Origin: Ectocarpus siliculosus
Taxonomy: Eukaryota; Sar; Phaeophyceae; Ectocarpales; Ectocarpaceae
Direction of reading: 5' to 3'
Assembly (NCBI GenBank): GCA_000310025.1
Contig: FN649727.1
Span: 8,722,813 to 8,786,812 of the forward strand
Length of the DNA stretch: 64,000 nucleotides
The notes under the pieces: model-generated
The model's input: only the letters and a program-made list of their open reading frames with translations
What the model was told of the DNA's origin: nothing
The model's database searches: none
Shown here: positions 37,928-50,900 of the stretch, one piece after another
How the letters are laid out: every line of letters begins with the position of its first letter
Numbering within the stretch: position 1 is the first letter of the stretch
Made by a program: the position numbers and the translations under genes

Positions 37928-40900
37928 ATGAGGGCGTCGTTCCTCCCACCGTGGTCCAAAATCGCGCTCTGCGTGTTCGCATGCGTGTGCTCCCTCGCGT
38001 ACCTGTCCAAGGCCGCGGTGCACCCGGCCATCGTCGCACCGCCGAAACCGGATGACGCTTCTTCCGCGGAGGGCCAGTATTCCGCGGAGGGCCGGTTTTC
38101 CGCAGAGGGTCAACATTCCGCGCGGGGCCGGCATTCCGCAGAGGAACGGCATTCCGCAGAGGACCGATATGGCGCTGCCCCCCGACCACAGCAAGCGGCG
38201 GCGGCAGAGGAGGAGGAGGAGACTAAGGCCGCCGCCCCCGGCGTCCTGGAAGTAGGGGCTACTACCCCGGGGAGTGCCGTGGAAGAGGGGCATGGCTCGT
38301 TGAGATCGAGGGAAGGGGAAGTACAGGAGGGTAAGTCGCACGAGGACGGGATCGACGGAACTCCCGACGGCGGCGTTGCGCTTGCCGGGGATGGTGCCAG
38401 TAGGTCTGCTGCTTCTGTGGCGGCTACGGTCCAGTCGCCCGCGTCTCCAGGACAGTGCTGGGTTTTTATGCACCTGCAGAAGTGCGGCGGGAGCACGGTA
38501 AAGGACCTGCTGGAAGACAGGTGGGGGTCTCGCTTCTTCATCTACGACTCGATGCGGTGGAAGTTCGGGGACGAGTTCTCGGCGAAGTTCGGTGCGAAAC
38601 TGGCCCTTGGAGACAAGTGGAACGTCATGACCGGCGGGTACACCGAGGCTCTCAGATTATCCGAACCCGTCGGCGCCGGCTGCCGGTTTTTCACGCTCTT
38701 CCGACAGTGAGTGAACCTTGCCTCGACAAGGCTATCGATGGACACAGGATTTCGCACCCCTTCTCAACGGAATTTTGTCCTTCCCCCCCCGCCCTTGTCA
38801 TGGACAACAAGCGGCACCGCCTGTGGATGGAAAGAACATTCTCGGAGACTTGGTCTAGGTCAAGAAACGGATCAATCAACGAGACCGGTCCCGCCTCGCC
38901 TGTCCAACATGACTTGTGTGCCGCGATGTTTTCGGCATGTTCTTACGCACATAGTCTGTGCGGTTTTGGCTGTTTTGCTGTCCTAACGCACGATGTTTGA
39001 TCCCTCTTCCTTTTCTTGCCTCTCTGCAGTTGTTTTGTTCGAGTACTGTTCTTTGAGGTCACACAGTATCGGTTCGATTCCTTCCAGGGAGCAGAATAGG
39101 CTGGAATACCAGTACCAGGTTCTCGTGCCGGCCCCCGAAACGTTTCAGATGTCGAGATGCGTCAGGCATTGCGCCGACGATCAGGGAGGGGTTGATTGTC
39201 AAAACGTCTTGGTGTTGCTTTCCCCCTTCCCCCGCACCCCTTCCTCGAGCGCTCAATAGCGTCTGCTTGATTGGTTGTCTGCTGCCGCCTCTGTTGCTGT
39301 TGTCATCCCGTCACCGTACCTTCGTGGTGGCTCTCTCCCTCCCTCCCTCCCTCCCTCCCTCGCTCTCTCTTGTTTTGTCGATCCAGCCCGATCGCGCGTA
39401 TGGTCTCGGCCTACTTCTACTGCCGGTCCGTCTCGGGCGACGTGGCCTGCGCCTCTGAGGTCATGCAAGCAAAGGACGTGGACTTGCTAACCTTCGCCAA
39501 GCACTGGGGAAACTTCGCACTCCGGCAGTTCGCGCTAGGCTTCGTGCCCTCCGATGACGTACAGGAGTGAGTTTTTGTCTTCGATACTGCTGCTGTTTCC
39601 CTCATTTTATCACCCGCTCGTGTTTGTATTTGGAGGAAGCGCGGGTGACTGGTGTTGTTCTGCTTGACGAACAACCTTCTTTGACTCTTGTGGTCTGTAC
39701 AAATTGAGTGTCGTCCCGCCCCCCCCGCGTTTCAACAGCTGTTCGCATCGACTGATTTTTGTAACCGTTACTCCCGGTATTGTGGTGATGTGGCAGGTAC
39801 ATTCGGACACCGGAGGCGCAGGCTCTCCACGACTTTGACCTGCAAGAAGTTGCGGGCTGGTAAGCGCTACGTAGCACTAGCACTAGCACTAGCAAAAGAA
39901 GGGGAGGGGCGCACGGGTTGACTGAGGAGAAGAGACCTATGCATATTGCAGGTTCCGGCGTGAGGTTCGAACGAGATGGAACCAGCAGCGACACGATTTT
40001 TTTGTAGACATGAGCTATTTATTCTGTTTTCGTGGGGATAGAGAAGGAGAGAAGGACAGAAAGGTGGAAAAGGGACGGACGTGCTTGTTATTAAAAGGGC
40101 AGTGCGAGCTTGGTCCCCGTCCCCATCCCCACGTATACGCTCAGTGTACCGTCCTGCACCTCAACTGCGATGAAGGCATGTCTCCAGGACGTCCCCGGCA
40201 ATTATGCGACCCCCCTCCTCCCTCCCAACGACCATACCTCAGGTATCAGCTGAAAATGTACCTGGAAAGGCCTCAGAAGGAGGATGGGGGTGTGTTGGGG
40301 CAGAGAGAGGCAATGACGGCCCACCAGGACGCTGCTGCTACTCCGGACGCCCCGCTGTACGAACTGCTGCAGCCGGCGATGGTGCGTTCGTTCGTTCTAC
40401 TTACCGGACCACAACAGTAATATTCGCCGCCAACAAGAAAACATGGATTAAATAGCTTCGGCGCAATATACAGGGCTTTTGACATGACGGACGTGGACGT
40501 ACATCTTTTTTCTGTGTTTTTTTCTCTTGTTTTTTTCGCAACTGGAGAGTTTTGTCCCGTACAATCGTGTTCTCGCGGGACGGATTCAAGCAACCTGAAT
40601 ATGCATGTTTGATTTCCCGAAATGTTCACCGATCGCCCGCTGTGATATATGTTTGTTTCTGTTTCTTTTCTTTGTTTTTTTTTCCGCTCGTCACTCCCAC
40701 TCGCACTCGAAACCGTCAGGACTTGGTTCGTGACGGCTACGTGGCGGTTGGCATTCTAGAGCAATGGAACACCACCCTCCGGCTCTTCGACCACACGCTG
40801 GACATGCCGGTGATGAACTGGGAGGAGCAATTCGCCGAGAGCGGGAAGCATCACGTAGACATCGTAAACAAGCAGCTCGAGATAGAGACGCTACAGCAAG

Positions 40901-41007
40901 CCTGGACGGACTCCGAGCTAAAGAAGTACATGCGGCTCGACCTGCTGCTGTATGAGCACGCCGTCGACGTTTTCCACCAACAGGCACGCAGCCACGGTCT
41001 ACTATGA
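37928..41007 (+). CDS. Type II membrane sulfotransferase-like protein, 482 aa, five exons
   Basis: Exons 37928-38706, 39387-39566, 39797-39859, 40243-40381 and 40720-41007 sum to 483 codons with all phases compatible. A signal-anchor (ALCVFACVCSLAYL) sits at about residues 11-27. It is followed by a long acidic/Ala linker with six 6-residue SAEG(Q/R)-type repeats. HLQKCGGSTVKDLL (residue 182 on) is the 5'-phosphosulfate loop and FRHPIARMVSAYFYC (residue 258 on, split by intron 1) the 3'-phosphate motif. LLTFAKHWGNFALRQFALGF and the C-terminal half are clearly paralogous to the gene at 30280. The start is the first ATG in frame; upstream sequence in frame offers only a GTG. Function as for the paralog: PAPS-dependent sulfation, probably in the Golgi, acceptor unknown. 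Confidence 0.9.
38063..38170 (+). repeat. Coding minisatellite, six 18-bp units in the second sulfotransferase
   Basis: Six consecutive 18-bp units encode SAEGQY, SAEGRF, SAEGQH, SARGRH, SAEERH and SAEDRY in the stem between membrane anchor and catalytic domain. Unit number could change without shifting the frame, altering stem length. Confidence 0.95.
39339..39367. repeat. (CTCC)n tract before acceptor of exon 2 of the second sulfotransferase
   Basis: A short CTCC tandem forms part of the polypyrimidine stretch ahead of the acceptor at 39386. Confidence 0.85.
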
Positions 41008-44000
41008 GAGGGCGGAGTGGGTGTGTGCCAAGGGCCGGGGGCTCGACGAATGGTGGAGGGGCGGGGGGGTGGGGGGGCTATACTCAATTTTGCCGAGGGG
41101 TGTACTCGTTTTTTGCGTCAGTCGGCCGTGTGTCGTCTTCTCCACCTGGAAGTCTTGGCATCGCACGTCGTGGAGTTGCGGCCTGATCAGACAATGGATA
41201 ATGGGGAGACGGGAACAGACTTGAAATTGGGATTCTATGTTTTTTATTTTCTGCTGCACCCTCTGTCGGCTGCGTTGTAGCTTACGTATTTGTGTTTCCG
41301 TTCTGATCCTGCCATGTGCGTGTCCTTTGTTTGAGCGCGAAACGGGAAATCAATCGTTGCACCAGAATATTGTCCTGGATGGAAATACATGCAGTGCTAT
41401 TTATTCGGTTTGATGCGTATGTTTTGTAATTTTCTGGCCGGTTTGTTTTTGTTCGACAGTTGCACCAGAATTCTCCTGGGTGGAGATAAATGCAGTGCCA
41501 TTTGTTCGTTTTAATGCGTATTTAAATATGACTTGCTTTCTGTATGGTGCTTGTGTTCCTCGTTGATTCAGTACGAAATTTGCAGGGGATGTGAAATGGA
41601 ACTGCATGATGTGCGTTCGGTACATATATTCGAGTGCCTTTGCTACTGTACGTCAATTGCAAGAACAGGAAACAGATCCAGATAACGGGCCTTTGACTTC
41701 GGATGTAGAGGAGCACGTGCGTCACAATTGATGTCTTTTCTGACGCGCTGCATGATCACTTGTGAGATTTTTGTTCGTCCAGCAGTTTTGTTCTTGTTTT
41801 GGTGTTTTCACGCTTGCGTAACCTACCGTTCTTTCTGTTTATTTTTATTTCCGCGCGCTTAAGCTAGAAGGGGTCGGTGGGGGGGGGTATCAGACTTGAC
41901 GTGCCTTGTTCTGCTCCGCATATGGATGTGAGTGTTTCGTTGGGGGTGGTGGTAGAGTAGTGCATTAGACACGAGTCGCAGAAGACGAGATCATCTATCT
42001 CCTATCGTAGACCGAGCAGCAAGGTTCGCTAGGTTTAAGATAGGCGAAGAGATGAACTCCCATATTTGGAGCATCTGCACACGATGCGTCGAGCAGTTGG
42101 TAAGTGGTGTGAACGACAGGGGCGTGAGGTTCTGCCGATGGCCACAACATGTATCAATATTTACCAACTGACTGGTGACCTCTACCCTAGGCCGTATGTT
42201 ATCGTCGTAGGGCTGGTTCATATGCGTAGCTTCAACGAGTTTAGTTGCTGGAAGGAAAGGATGTCGTACTCCTCGTGTCTGCGATGTGTTTACTTTCAGC
42301 TGTGTGATGTTGGAAACGTTGATTTCCTGCACTTTCTTGCGTTTGTGTATGCTTGCCACTAGGCCGCAGTAGAGTAATAGCAGGCTTCTCTACACGAAAG
42401 CAGCGGCAGCGAGCGACGTCTTCTTTTTGTTTTTGCAGATTTTCGACTCGTCACAAAAATGCGGCGACCGCACTTCGTCTTTTCTCCTTTGTTAGTATCT
42501 TTTTGTAATTTATGCGTAAGTAGACAGCACCAGTGGCGGTCTTCGCAGTGCCTTTGCGTGACATTGCCACCGCTCTCGAAAACGCCGCCAGCGATTCATA
42601 TTGCAGCGTCGTTGAGGTACTGTTGTAGCGTTCATACCGCCATCAAGATTTTTGTCTGATGAGCTCGGCGAATCAGTTTGGTATGATATGTGTGTACGGT
42701 ATGCCATGTTGTACTTTGTATGTGGCACCTTGGTATCTCGTAGCGGTAGGCAGTTAGTGTTGGATCGCTCTTTGGGTGATTGGAGGTATGCATGCGCGTG
42801 GGGGGCATGTCGCAGGTGGTGATTTCTGCTGCTTTCACGTTGACGGAACGGTTCGATAACCAACTCAACGTGCGTTGACTTATGAGCAAGCCGCTTTTGG
42901 TATGTTGATTGCCTACAGTAGTCTACAGAAAACGACGAGTTGGGTTCTCCTATGCATATACATACAGTTAGCTTCTGTATCCTTTGGTGTTGCTTTTTTG
43001 GCCAGGGGTACACTGGAAGACGGAAGAAGGTTGTTCTTTGGTGCACGCTTAAAACTGGGATAGGCTTCATCAAGAGCGAGCTTTCGATGGAAATCCGGGT
43101 TGCAAGGAGTTGGAAATTGGAAAGACAGCTTGCTCATTTGCTCGCCGAAAAACAAAAACAATGCCCCGCTTTTAGCGCAGGGACAAAGCAGGGAGGAAAT
43201 GTAATGTTCCGCATTCCTCTAAGAGACGGTCTCTAGAAAGTCTCACAGAACGGTAAAAAAATGTGAAATGAATGAATGGTCTTTTTCAGTCCGAAGGCCT
43301 GAACCACGCACTTTTTTTAGCCGAACGCCCGAGACGCGAGAAGACCGTCCTGCACTACTTTAGAAGCCCTCCGCAAGTTTCAGCTTGATCGGTGCTTTTT
43401 TGCGTTGACGGTTGGCTGTGTCGGTGACCGGCACTCTCAAGTAGGAAACACGAGCATGCAGCAGGAGGTGCTGCCGACACCAAATTGCTCCGGTCTCGAT
43501 CGATTTGTACCTATACGTTGCCTATCCTTTACCAAATTGAAGCCCGTCCAATCTACAGCTGGATTGACAAGCCCTCCGACGCGGGAAAAGCCGTGTGCCT
43601 ACCAATTTTGCTTGTTCCAACAAACACATCACCAATCCACTGTGGTTTATCTTGATCTCGACATGTGTGCCCCGCGATAGACTATTCGCCGCGTTTCGAG
43701 GGAAAAATTATATGCTCTTGTGCATAGGCGGGCGCATAGAGGGATGGAAGCAGCGAATTGTGAAGGAGTGCTTGTGTATGGTGGAATACTATGCTTGTCG
43801 GGTCATCATCTTGCAATCAATCCGGCTTTCAACGATGGTTCACAAGCGCCAGGGGAAGAAGGGAAGTTGCAAGCACTTTCCATCCGTCCGCCTGTCTGAT
43901 GATGGCTGAATGTTGGTATGCCCTCCACACACTCCACAGCTTAGCATTGGAAATGCTGCAATACCACGAAGAAAGCCAAACGTCCCAAAACGCGGTGGAT

Positions 44001-44919
44001 TGATGACGCAGTCAACTGTCGTTCTCTTTTCGTCTCGCAACCGTTGTGCGTGACCGAACATACGTACCCAACGGAACCGCAACAAGACTCGCACACAAAC
44101 ACAACAAAACCCCGAAAGCTTCCTGTTCAGACAAAGACAATCGCACGTCTCTGTTGAGAGCGATCGCGGGAAAATAGCAAAACAAACCCGGAGCACGTCC
44201 GCATCCGTTGAAAACGTAAAAGTACACACCCTTCCATCCGTTAAGGGCAGCCACGCCCCCCCCCCCCCTCTTCTCTCTCTGCCTCCCAAGCAGCGAGGCG
44301 GCCAAAATAACCGGCACGCGGGGGCCGTACCGGTTAGCATCACCGTCGCTGGAAAATACCGCAAAAACTCTCGTCTCAACTTTGATCCCGTGTTCTGCCT
44401 GAAGCACCTCCTCTGTGTGCGTGCCTTTCCTGTGATGACTGATGACTCCAAACAAATAACAAGTAAACAAACGCATCTTCGGAGACATCGATGTCCCCTA
44501 TGGTACGGAATCCCGCCAAGCACGGTAGGCAGAAACTGCGACGTGTGTGTGTATATATACCTCGTAAAATCGAAACCTGTACGCACATCAAGGAACTGCT
44601 GTCTCCATGTGGTATCACGGAAACTCCCAAACCACACGCTAGACTACTCCACACACACACGCTGTTCTTGCAAACGCTAGGTGTACCGCCACACGGCTGT
44701 GCCCACCTATAGAGGCACAACACGATATGAAGCTATTGGTCTGGCTCACGACAAAAACTGCAATAATCAAAATCAAGCAGGGAGCACGAACAGCCGCGCA
44801 CGTCCAATTAATCACGACCTCTCTCCTTCACGCTAGGAGCGGCACATCAAACTGGTAGTGCCGCAAACTTGAACGAGGGAAAGGCTTGGAACGGGAAATA
44901 TTAATCTCTGCCTTTTTCC
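41008..44919. other. Convergent intergenic region (3' ends of sulfotransferase and SDR)
   Basis: Both flanking genes end here, so long 3' untranslated regions are expected. A two-copy direct repeat lies at 41356-41523. The longest frame (minus, 44637-43840) is Cys/Arg-rich, contains no domain I recognise, and runs antisense through simple-sequence tracts. I do not call a gene. Confidence 0.55.
41356..41523. repeat. Two-copy direct repeat, about 65 bp, 103-bp spacing
   Basis: Copies start at 41356 and 41459 with GTTGCACCAGAAT, share CAGTGC(T/C)ATTT(A/G)TTCG and end at AATGCGTAT or GATGCGTAT. It lies just downstream of the second sulfotransferase stop, probably in its 3' untranslated region. 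Confidence 0.8.
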
Positions 44920-47900
44920 TCAACGATTCTTCTTCGAGCCGGCGGATACCCACTCCTCGGAGAGCTTCCACAGGTCCTTGCGTGACTTGTCCACGCTGAC
45001 AATGACAATGACAAGATACGTGCGTGGAGCAGGGGGGGGGGGGGATCAACGAAGGAAGTAGAAGGAAGGCGCGCACCATGTAAACTACGTTGCGAAGGGA
45101 CCAGGTCACTGCGTGCAGGTGGGGGAAAGGAGTGCGCAATACTCATCGAAAGGGCAAGGGAAGGCACTGCTGTCTATGTGTTGGTACCGAATTTCCGGTT
45201 TCCTTAATGAGGGTGGGCAGAGATTACAGCCCACTCAAGCACGACATCGATAACGCTGAGACACAAGCTACATTTTCTCCTGCTGTTGGGAAAGGCAGCA
45301 CACTTTCACGTTCGACCTCTTTTTCTCTTCAGCAGCCCTTTATTCGGTGTCACAAGCGATTTCCCTCCCCTCCAAAACCCGTCCCAAAAGCCAGTACCAA
45401 AACGCGGCCGGGAGTACGTACTAAGGTAGATCTGCCTGGTCGCAACACGCAGTATGTGCACGCGTCCCGCCAACAAACACGTTTTCGTAAGAACCACTTT
45501 CCCCAACTGTCTCGCCAAAGAGCTGGGATATACCTTGCACAGATCACAGGCCACCCTGCCGACACACCTGCAATCGTTTACGAGCCACTGCCTCGGGGAA
45601 AAACCCACCACCGCAACTGAGTGATGCCCATTTTCGAAATATCAAAACAAAACAGGAGGGAAAACAAACAACTACAGCAGTAGAGGATAGACTGACGCTG
45701 TAGCAGAACACTCACGCTACTGCCGGGTTGAACGCTTGCGGCGCGCAGTCCGACATGTATAGGCCGCCCACTCCCGGCGCCCCGTCCTCGGTGCTCTTGC
45801 GGAGCTGGGGCGTTGTGGCAGCAAATACGCTGCAACGGACAAAGGACCACGGCAAACAACGAGCGATCCATGTCGAACACAATTATATAGGATGTTGCGG
45901 CGTGACTTATTTCGATTCGGGGCAAAAGGAGACCAGTTATACCAAAATTCTGTATAAGCTATACCCACACTTTCACCCTTCAACCCAGTAAAACTCGGCG
46001 TCAGTCATAAATGCCTGTAAACAATTATTGACAAGTTTTGGGATGCAATGTACTGTAGATAGGTCAGGATACTCGAACTTGGGAGTGAGACAGCAACCGT
46101 CCGCAACAGTCATTCCGCGCTTAATTCGAGGCGAGAGTTCAACATAGAAACACCGGAATTTGGTGACTTGGAGGGGATCCGTGCAATAGGCTTACCTCGT
46201 GAACGCTCCCGCTTTCGGGTGCTTCAGGAACAGTTTCAAGAACGGCTTGAACACCTCGTGCCCTACTCGCAAGAACCACCCCATGTCCCTCGAGATACCC
46301 GTCATCACAATGCCTGTACGGATGGGAATGGGTGAGGGAAAGGTCACACGACACATGAGCCGCGGCAGCACAAGCGGGAACAGCAGCAGCAGATAGCAGG
46401 TAGATGTCGTGTTGGTGACGGTGTAGTTTTCACGCCATCTATTGCGCGAAGGAATGCCACGATCGGGTGGTCAAGCTCCCTCCAATCGCCCGAAAACAAC
46501 TCTGACATCAACTCATCGAGAACTGCAATGAAATGCATGAATGACACACCGCACTTCTCTACGAAAACCCATCCCTGGGAACAAAAAAAAAACAATCCCC
46601 CAACGATACAACATGACGGGGGTGGGGGGTGATAAGCACTGCTTCCTCGAAAAAAGGGTTGGTGTTTTTCAAGCTTTGGGGGATAAATACCGGGATCATG
46701 ATCAAGCACACTTTGTGAAACAAACACACGCTTTGCGTTTTTTAACCGTTCGGGAACGGTAGTTCCGGAATCGTGACCAAGCAAGCACCCTTCGTCAACG
46801 AACGAACAAACGTTCAAGACACAAAAACGACCGATTTGGCAGACTAGACACACAAGCAAACACACCTGGATTGGCGCTGTTGACGATGACGGTCGACTTT
46901 TCGCGGTTGAGCCTTTGCTGCAGCTCCTCGGCGAACATGAGCAGTGCGAGCTTGCTGTTGGCATAGGCCTTGAACATGTTGTAGTCCCTGTCGAACATCG
47001 GGTCCTCAAACCGGAAGGCTTCAGGCTTCGTTCGATTTAAAGCCAGGCGTCCAGAGGGAGGGAGGGATGTGCATTGGAAAGGGCAGTCAGCATCGGGTGC
47101 GCCATGACAAAGCATGCGACACAGCGGCGTCGCAGAAGACTTGCAGGACACCCATTCGGGTAGTTCTAGCTTGCGCCAAACATCGGAACAACAACGACGG
47201 CGACGACGATATCAACGACAACCAGACAGGAAGATGTCCGCCATGTCAAAACCACCATTGTAGCCCAACTAGTGTTCAGCTGGTCAGCTGGGGCATACAT
47301 CGATTTTGCCGGGCATCTCGATTAAACGACAACGCGTGCACAGCATAGACTGAGAGTCAAACACGGCCAGCCTGCCCTAACCTATGCTTTAATTAGTGTT
47401 ACCTTCTTGTGCAGGCTCGAGTTGACGCACAAAACTCGCCCGTCCGGGGACTGCTTGAGGAGGGGCAGCAGCTGCGTCGTGAGAAGGAAGTTGCCCAGGT
47501 AATTGACTGCGAGGTTGGCTTCCAGGCCCTCCTCCGTGACCTTTCGGCACTGTCACGACCACATCCAACATCGAAAAACACAGATACGCGGAGGGGGGGA
47601 GGGCTCAAAAGTAACAGAGAGGGGCGAGGTGTACATGCTCAGAGGATGCATATATACGGCAGCAGACGAGGCCGTAGTATTCGTTTGTACAGATGAATAC
47701 CTACGGGAACGAGACTGCCGTAGCGTTGGACTGGTACACGTGCAACTGACACTGTGCACGGAGAAGAGGAGTTTGTTTGCCAGTATCACAGTGTTCAAGG
47801 GGAATGGTTATCGGCTATATACGTCAGCTCCCATGTCAGGCCGCACCACCTAGATACCTTTCGGTACTTGACGGGAACAAAAAAGAGCGGTCCAACTGGG

Positions 47901-50900
47901 CCAAGACATGGCCTTGAAAACAACGACGATACTTGGGCAACGTGGACTAAAGTGGCACAACCAGAGCCGGCGAAATCGGAGGGGGGCGCCACGCCAACAA
48001 AAGCCTTCAATTTTGCTGCACGCAAGTGCACGTGCCAGCTGTTCGTACGCGTAGTCTACAGTCAGCGAACCCCGAGGAGGCTAAACACAAGACAGATGAG
48101 GGACGGCCGCAGCAGTCACACATCTTCAACTCCTAAGTCAAAGACAACAAAAACTACAACAACAACAACATCATGCTTTCCCCACACGCCGAAGACTTAC
48201 GCCGTGCATGACCCCCGCGTTGAGGATTAGCGAGTCTAGGCCGAGCTTCGACGCCTTGAACTCAGCGACGAACACCCTCACTGCCGCCAGAGACGACAGG
48301 TCCAGCTTCATGAAGGTCAACTGATCGGTCCATTGCGTCAGCACGTTTCCACAGGCCAGCGTGTTTGCATCAAGGGTGTTCGACGACGAGGACCGGGCTA
48401 GTTGTCATGACGGTAGTTGGGCCGGTGAAAGAAGTTCACTTTTTACATGTGCAAAGTTGCGCAGCGAAGGACCTCCCTGAGTACAAAATACCGAGTGAAG
48501 AACACGCTACTGCTGTACTACTGCCCTGAGAACGGAGGCTAATCAGGAAAATTGGTGCATGACGCTGGCATAACTCATACCACAGGACGAGGAAAGGGGT
48601 TGATCTCCAGTTTCACGACCGAGATCTGATTGAGAGATTTGGTTGGTCCGTGGAAACATGTCGATCAACATCACGAGAGCATAGTGTGGTTGGATATGCA
48701 AAACTCGGTGAGATGCAGAAATCCCGCAGAATAGGGAAGTTCTGAAATGAAAAAAGGGGGGGAAAGCTATAGCCGGCAATACCTGTAGCAGTGTGTACCG
48801 TGCCAGGTACATCTGTGCCAGAAATTACAACGGCGCTTTTCTCACCTTGCCCTTGATGCCCGTGTCTGTGTTGTGGCGAATGGCCTTAGCGGCAGCCTCG
48901 AGCTCGAACGTGATGTCCTCGATGGCCTTCCGGGCCTTCTCCTCCGAGCGGCAAGCTGACAGGAGTAACACAAACGGAAAAAACAAACACAATTCAACGA
49001 AATTTATGTATGACTAAAACACATACCACAAGACAGCAGCTGGGGTTGCAGCTTCAGCAGTCACACAAAGGACTGACACTGAACGCTTCTTGGACGTACA
49101 CTACCATAGATTTCTGCAATCTCTCGAACGCAACACAATTCCCATCTCTCTCTGTAGAATAAGAGCCCAAGACCTAGACGCTCTGGTCGTTGGTTGTATG
49201 ATGCAAGCGGGTTTAAGTCATGGCAGGCAACAGTTGCCACCAGGGTGCAGTAGTTGCCACCAGTGTGCGCGTAAGCGGAGTCCACTCGAAGCGCTCGAGC
49301 AACGACCACTGCACCGGAAAAAATCGGAAGGCGCTAAATGTGGTCATGCTGAACATTATCCTCCAGTATCTGCACTCCTCCAACAGCGAAAAAGAAAACG
49401 AAGCACGTGGTGTGTGTGCCTGTTGCAGGCCACCAACATTAACGCTCTGGCTGATGGGTGAGCAGCAAATAATAGACAATGTCTAGTTCCCAATGCCGAC
49501 CACATGTCTTGTCTTTGTTGCCCGTATTAACCCTCGTGCCCATGATACGTCTTCTTACCCATGATACGTCTTCTTACCCATGATACGTCTTCTTACCCAT
49601 GGTACGTCTTCTTACCCATGATAACGTGCGCTCCCATGTTTACGAGGGCCTTGGCCGTCTCGTACCCCACACCGGTGTTGCTCCCCGTGATGATGACCAC
49701 CTGCACCATCGGGAGCCAAACCAAACACACCAGTCAAGCATCACGCCAGAGGGTGTTGAATATAGGCTGAGGGACATAGAGCGTAACGGCTACAAAAACA
49801 ATGGGAGGACTCTGCAAACGCCAATGCAAGATATGGCAGCACACAAAAGCAAGCCAGCAGGCGGTTGGCCACATGTCGAGTGGGACAAGTCAGAGGAGAT
49901 GGTGCATCGTGGTTTGGTGAGGCTTTTCAAGTACAGCAGCAGCAGTGATTCAACAACATACGGCGCGGGCCGTCCAGGTAGGCAGGCGGCTGCCTGCTTC
50001 GCTCCCCCCCTGCCTGTCTCTTGTGGAGTCTCGGAAACAACACATGAGGAAGGACGCTCACTTCCCTTGACGAGAGCAATCACAATCAGTCGGGCCAACA
50101 CCTACCATTGATGCGCAACTCCCAACAGGCGCGGGCGTTTCTCGGGCAGCTGCAAAAAAATGCCCCCATGGTACCTCACACGCTTGCACCCCGCACCATA
50201 CAGCAGTACCGCACGCAAAGAAAGGGGTATTGCTGTTGCCGCTGCGGGGCTCTCTATTACTGCACCGAATGTGTCCAACCGTATCTGCTCCAAAACACAC
50301 ACATCAGCAGCACGCGGGACATCGTGCGTGCCGTCGACACCAGCGTCGAAAACACGCGGAACCCTGCCCAAACGGAATGCCCCCCGCCCTGGGTGAATAT
50401 CCACCCCACCATGTTTCCAAGTCACCTGCCGCCGTCGCCGCTGCTAGAACCGCTACAGCCTACAACATCGACAACAGCCCGCTGCGAAAACAACCATGAG
50501 CGAAAAAGCCTCGGGCACCTCTAGCCGGGGTCGGCACACACCTTCCCCGACATGTTGACGCTTCGGGGTTCGACGCCCCTGACGAACTTGAGGTAGCAGC
50601 GCGCCACCGCGGCTGCCGCCACTGTGGCGATGATGCCGTAGTTGATCTCCAGCATGGACGGGCTCCTGTGACGTCATACCATACCCCCCCCCCCCCCGCA
50701 CGCACGCACGCGCACGCCCCATGAAAGCAACAGCGAAATTGTCGGGAAATGCCGAATGGTACATTTCACACTTATCAAAGAGATGCTGGCTTGTCGAATT
50801 CCAGGTCCACAGCATATTTTAGTATCTAGCGTAGTTTCCTGTCCAAAATGCCGGGTATCGCGAACCACAACACGACAACGTCGTGCCGCGGTGCTCTGTT

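Noticed and set aside
43840-44637. Minus-strand open frame of 265 codons downstream of the SDR stop
   Set aside because: Cys/Arg-rich, spans a C-run, matches no family, and has no splice partner; better explained as 3' untranslated or intergenic DNA.
46440-46545. Minus-strand stretch reading DELMSELFSGDWRELDHPI between SDR exons 8 and 9
   Set aside because: Looks protein-like, but exons 8 and 9 join directly through the NPGIVMTG motif shared with the SDR family, so it is intronic.
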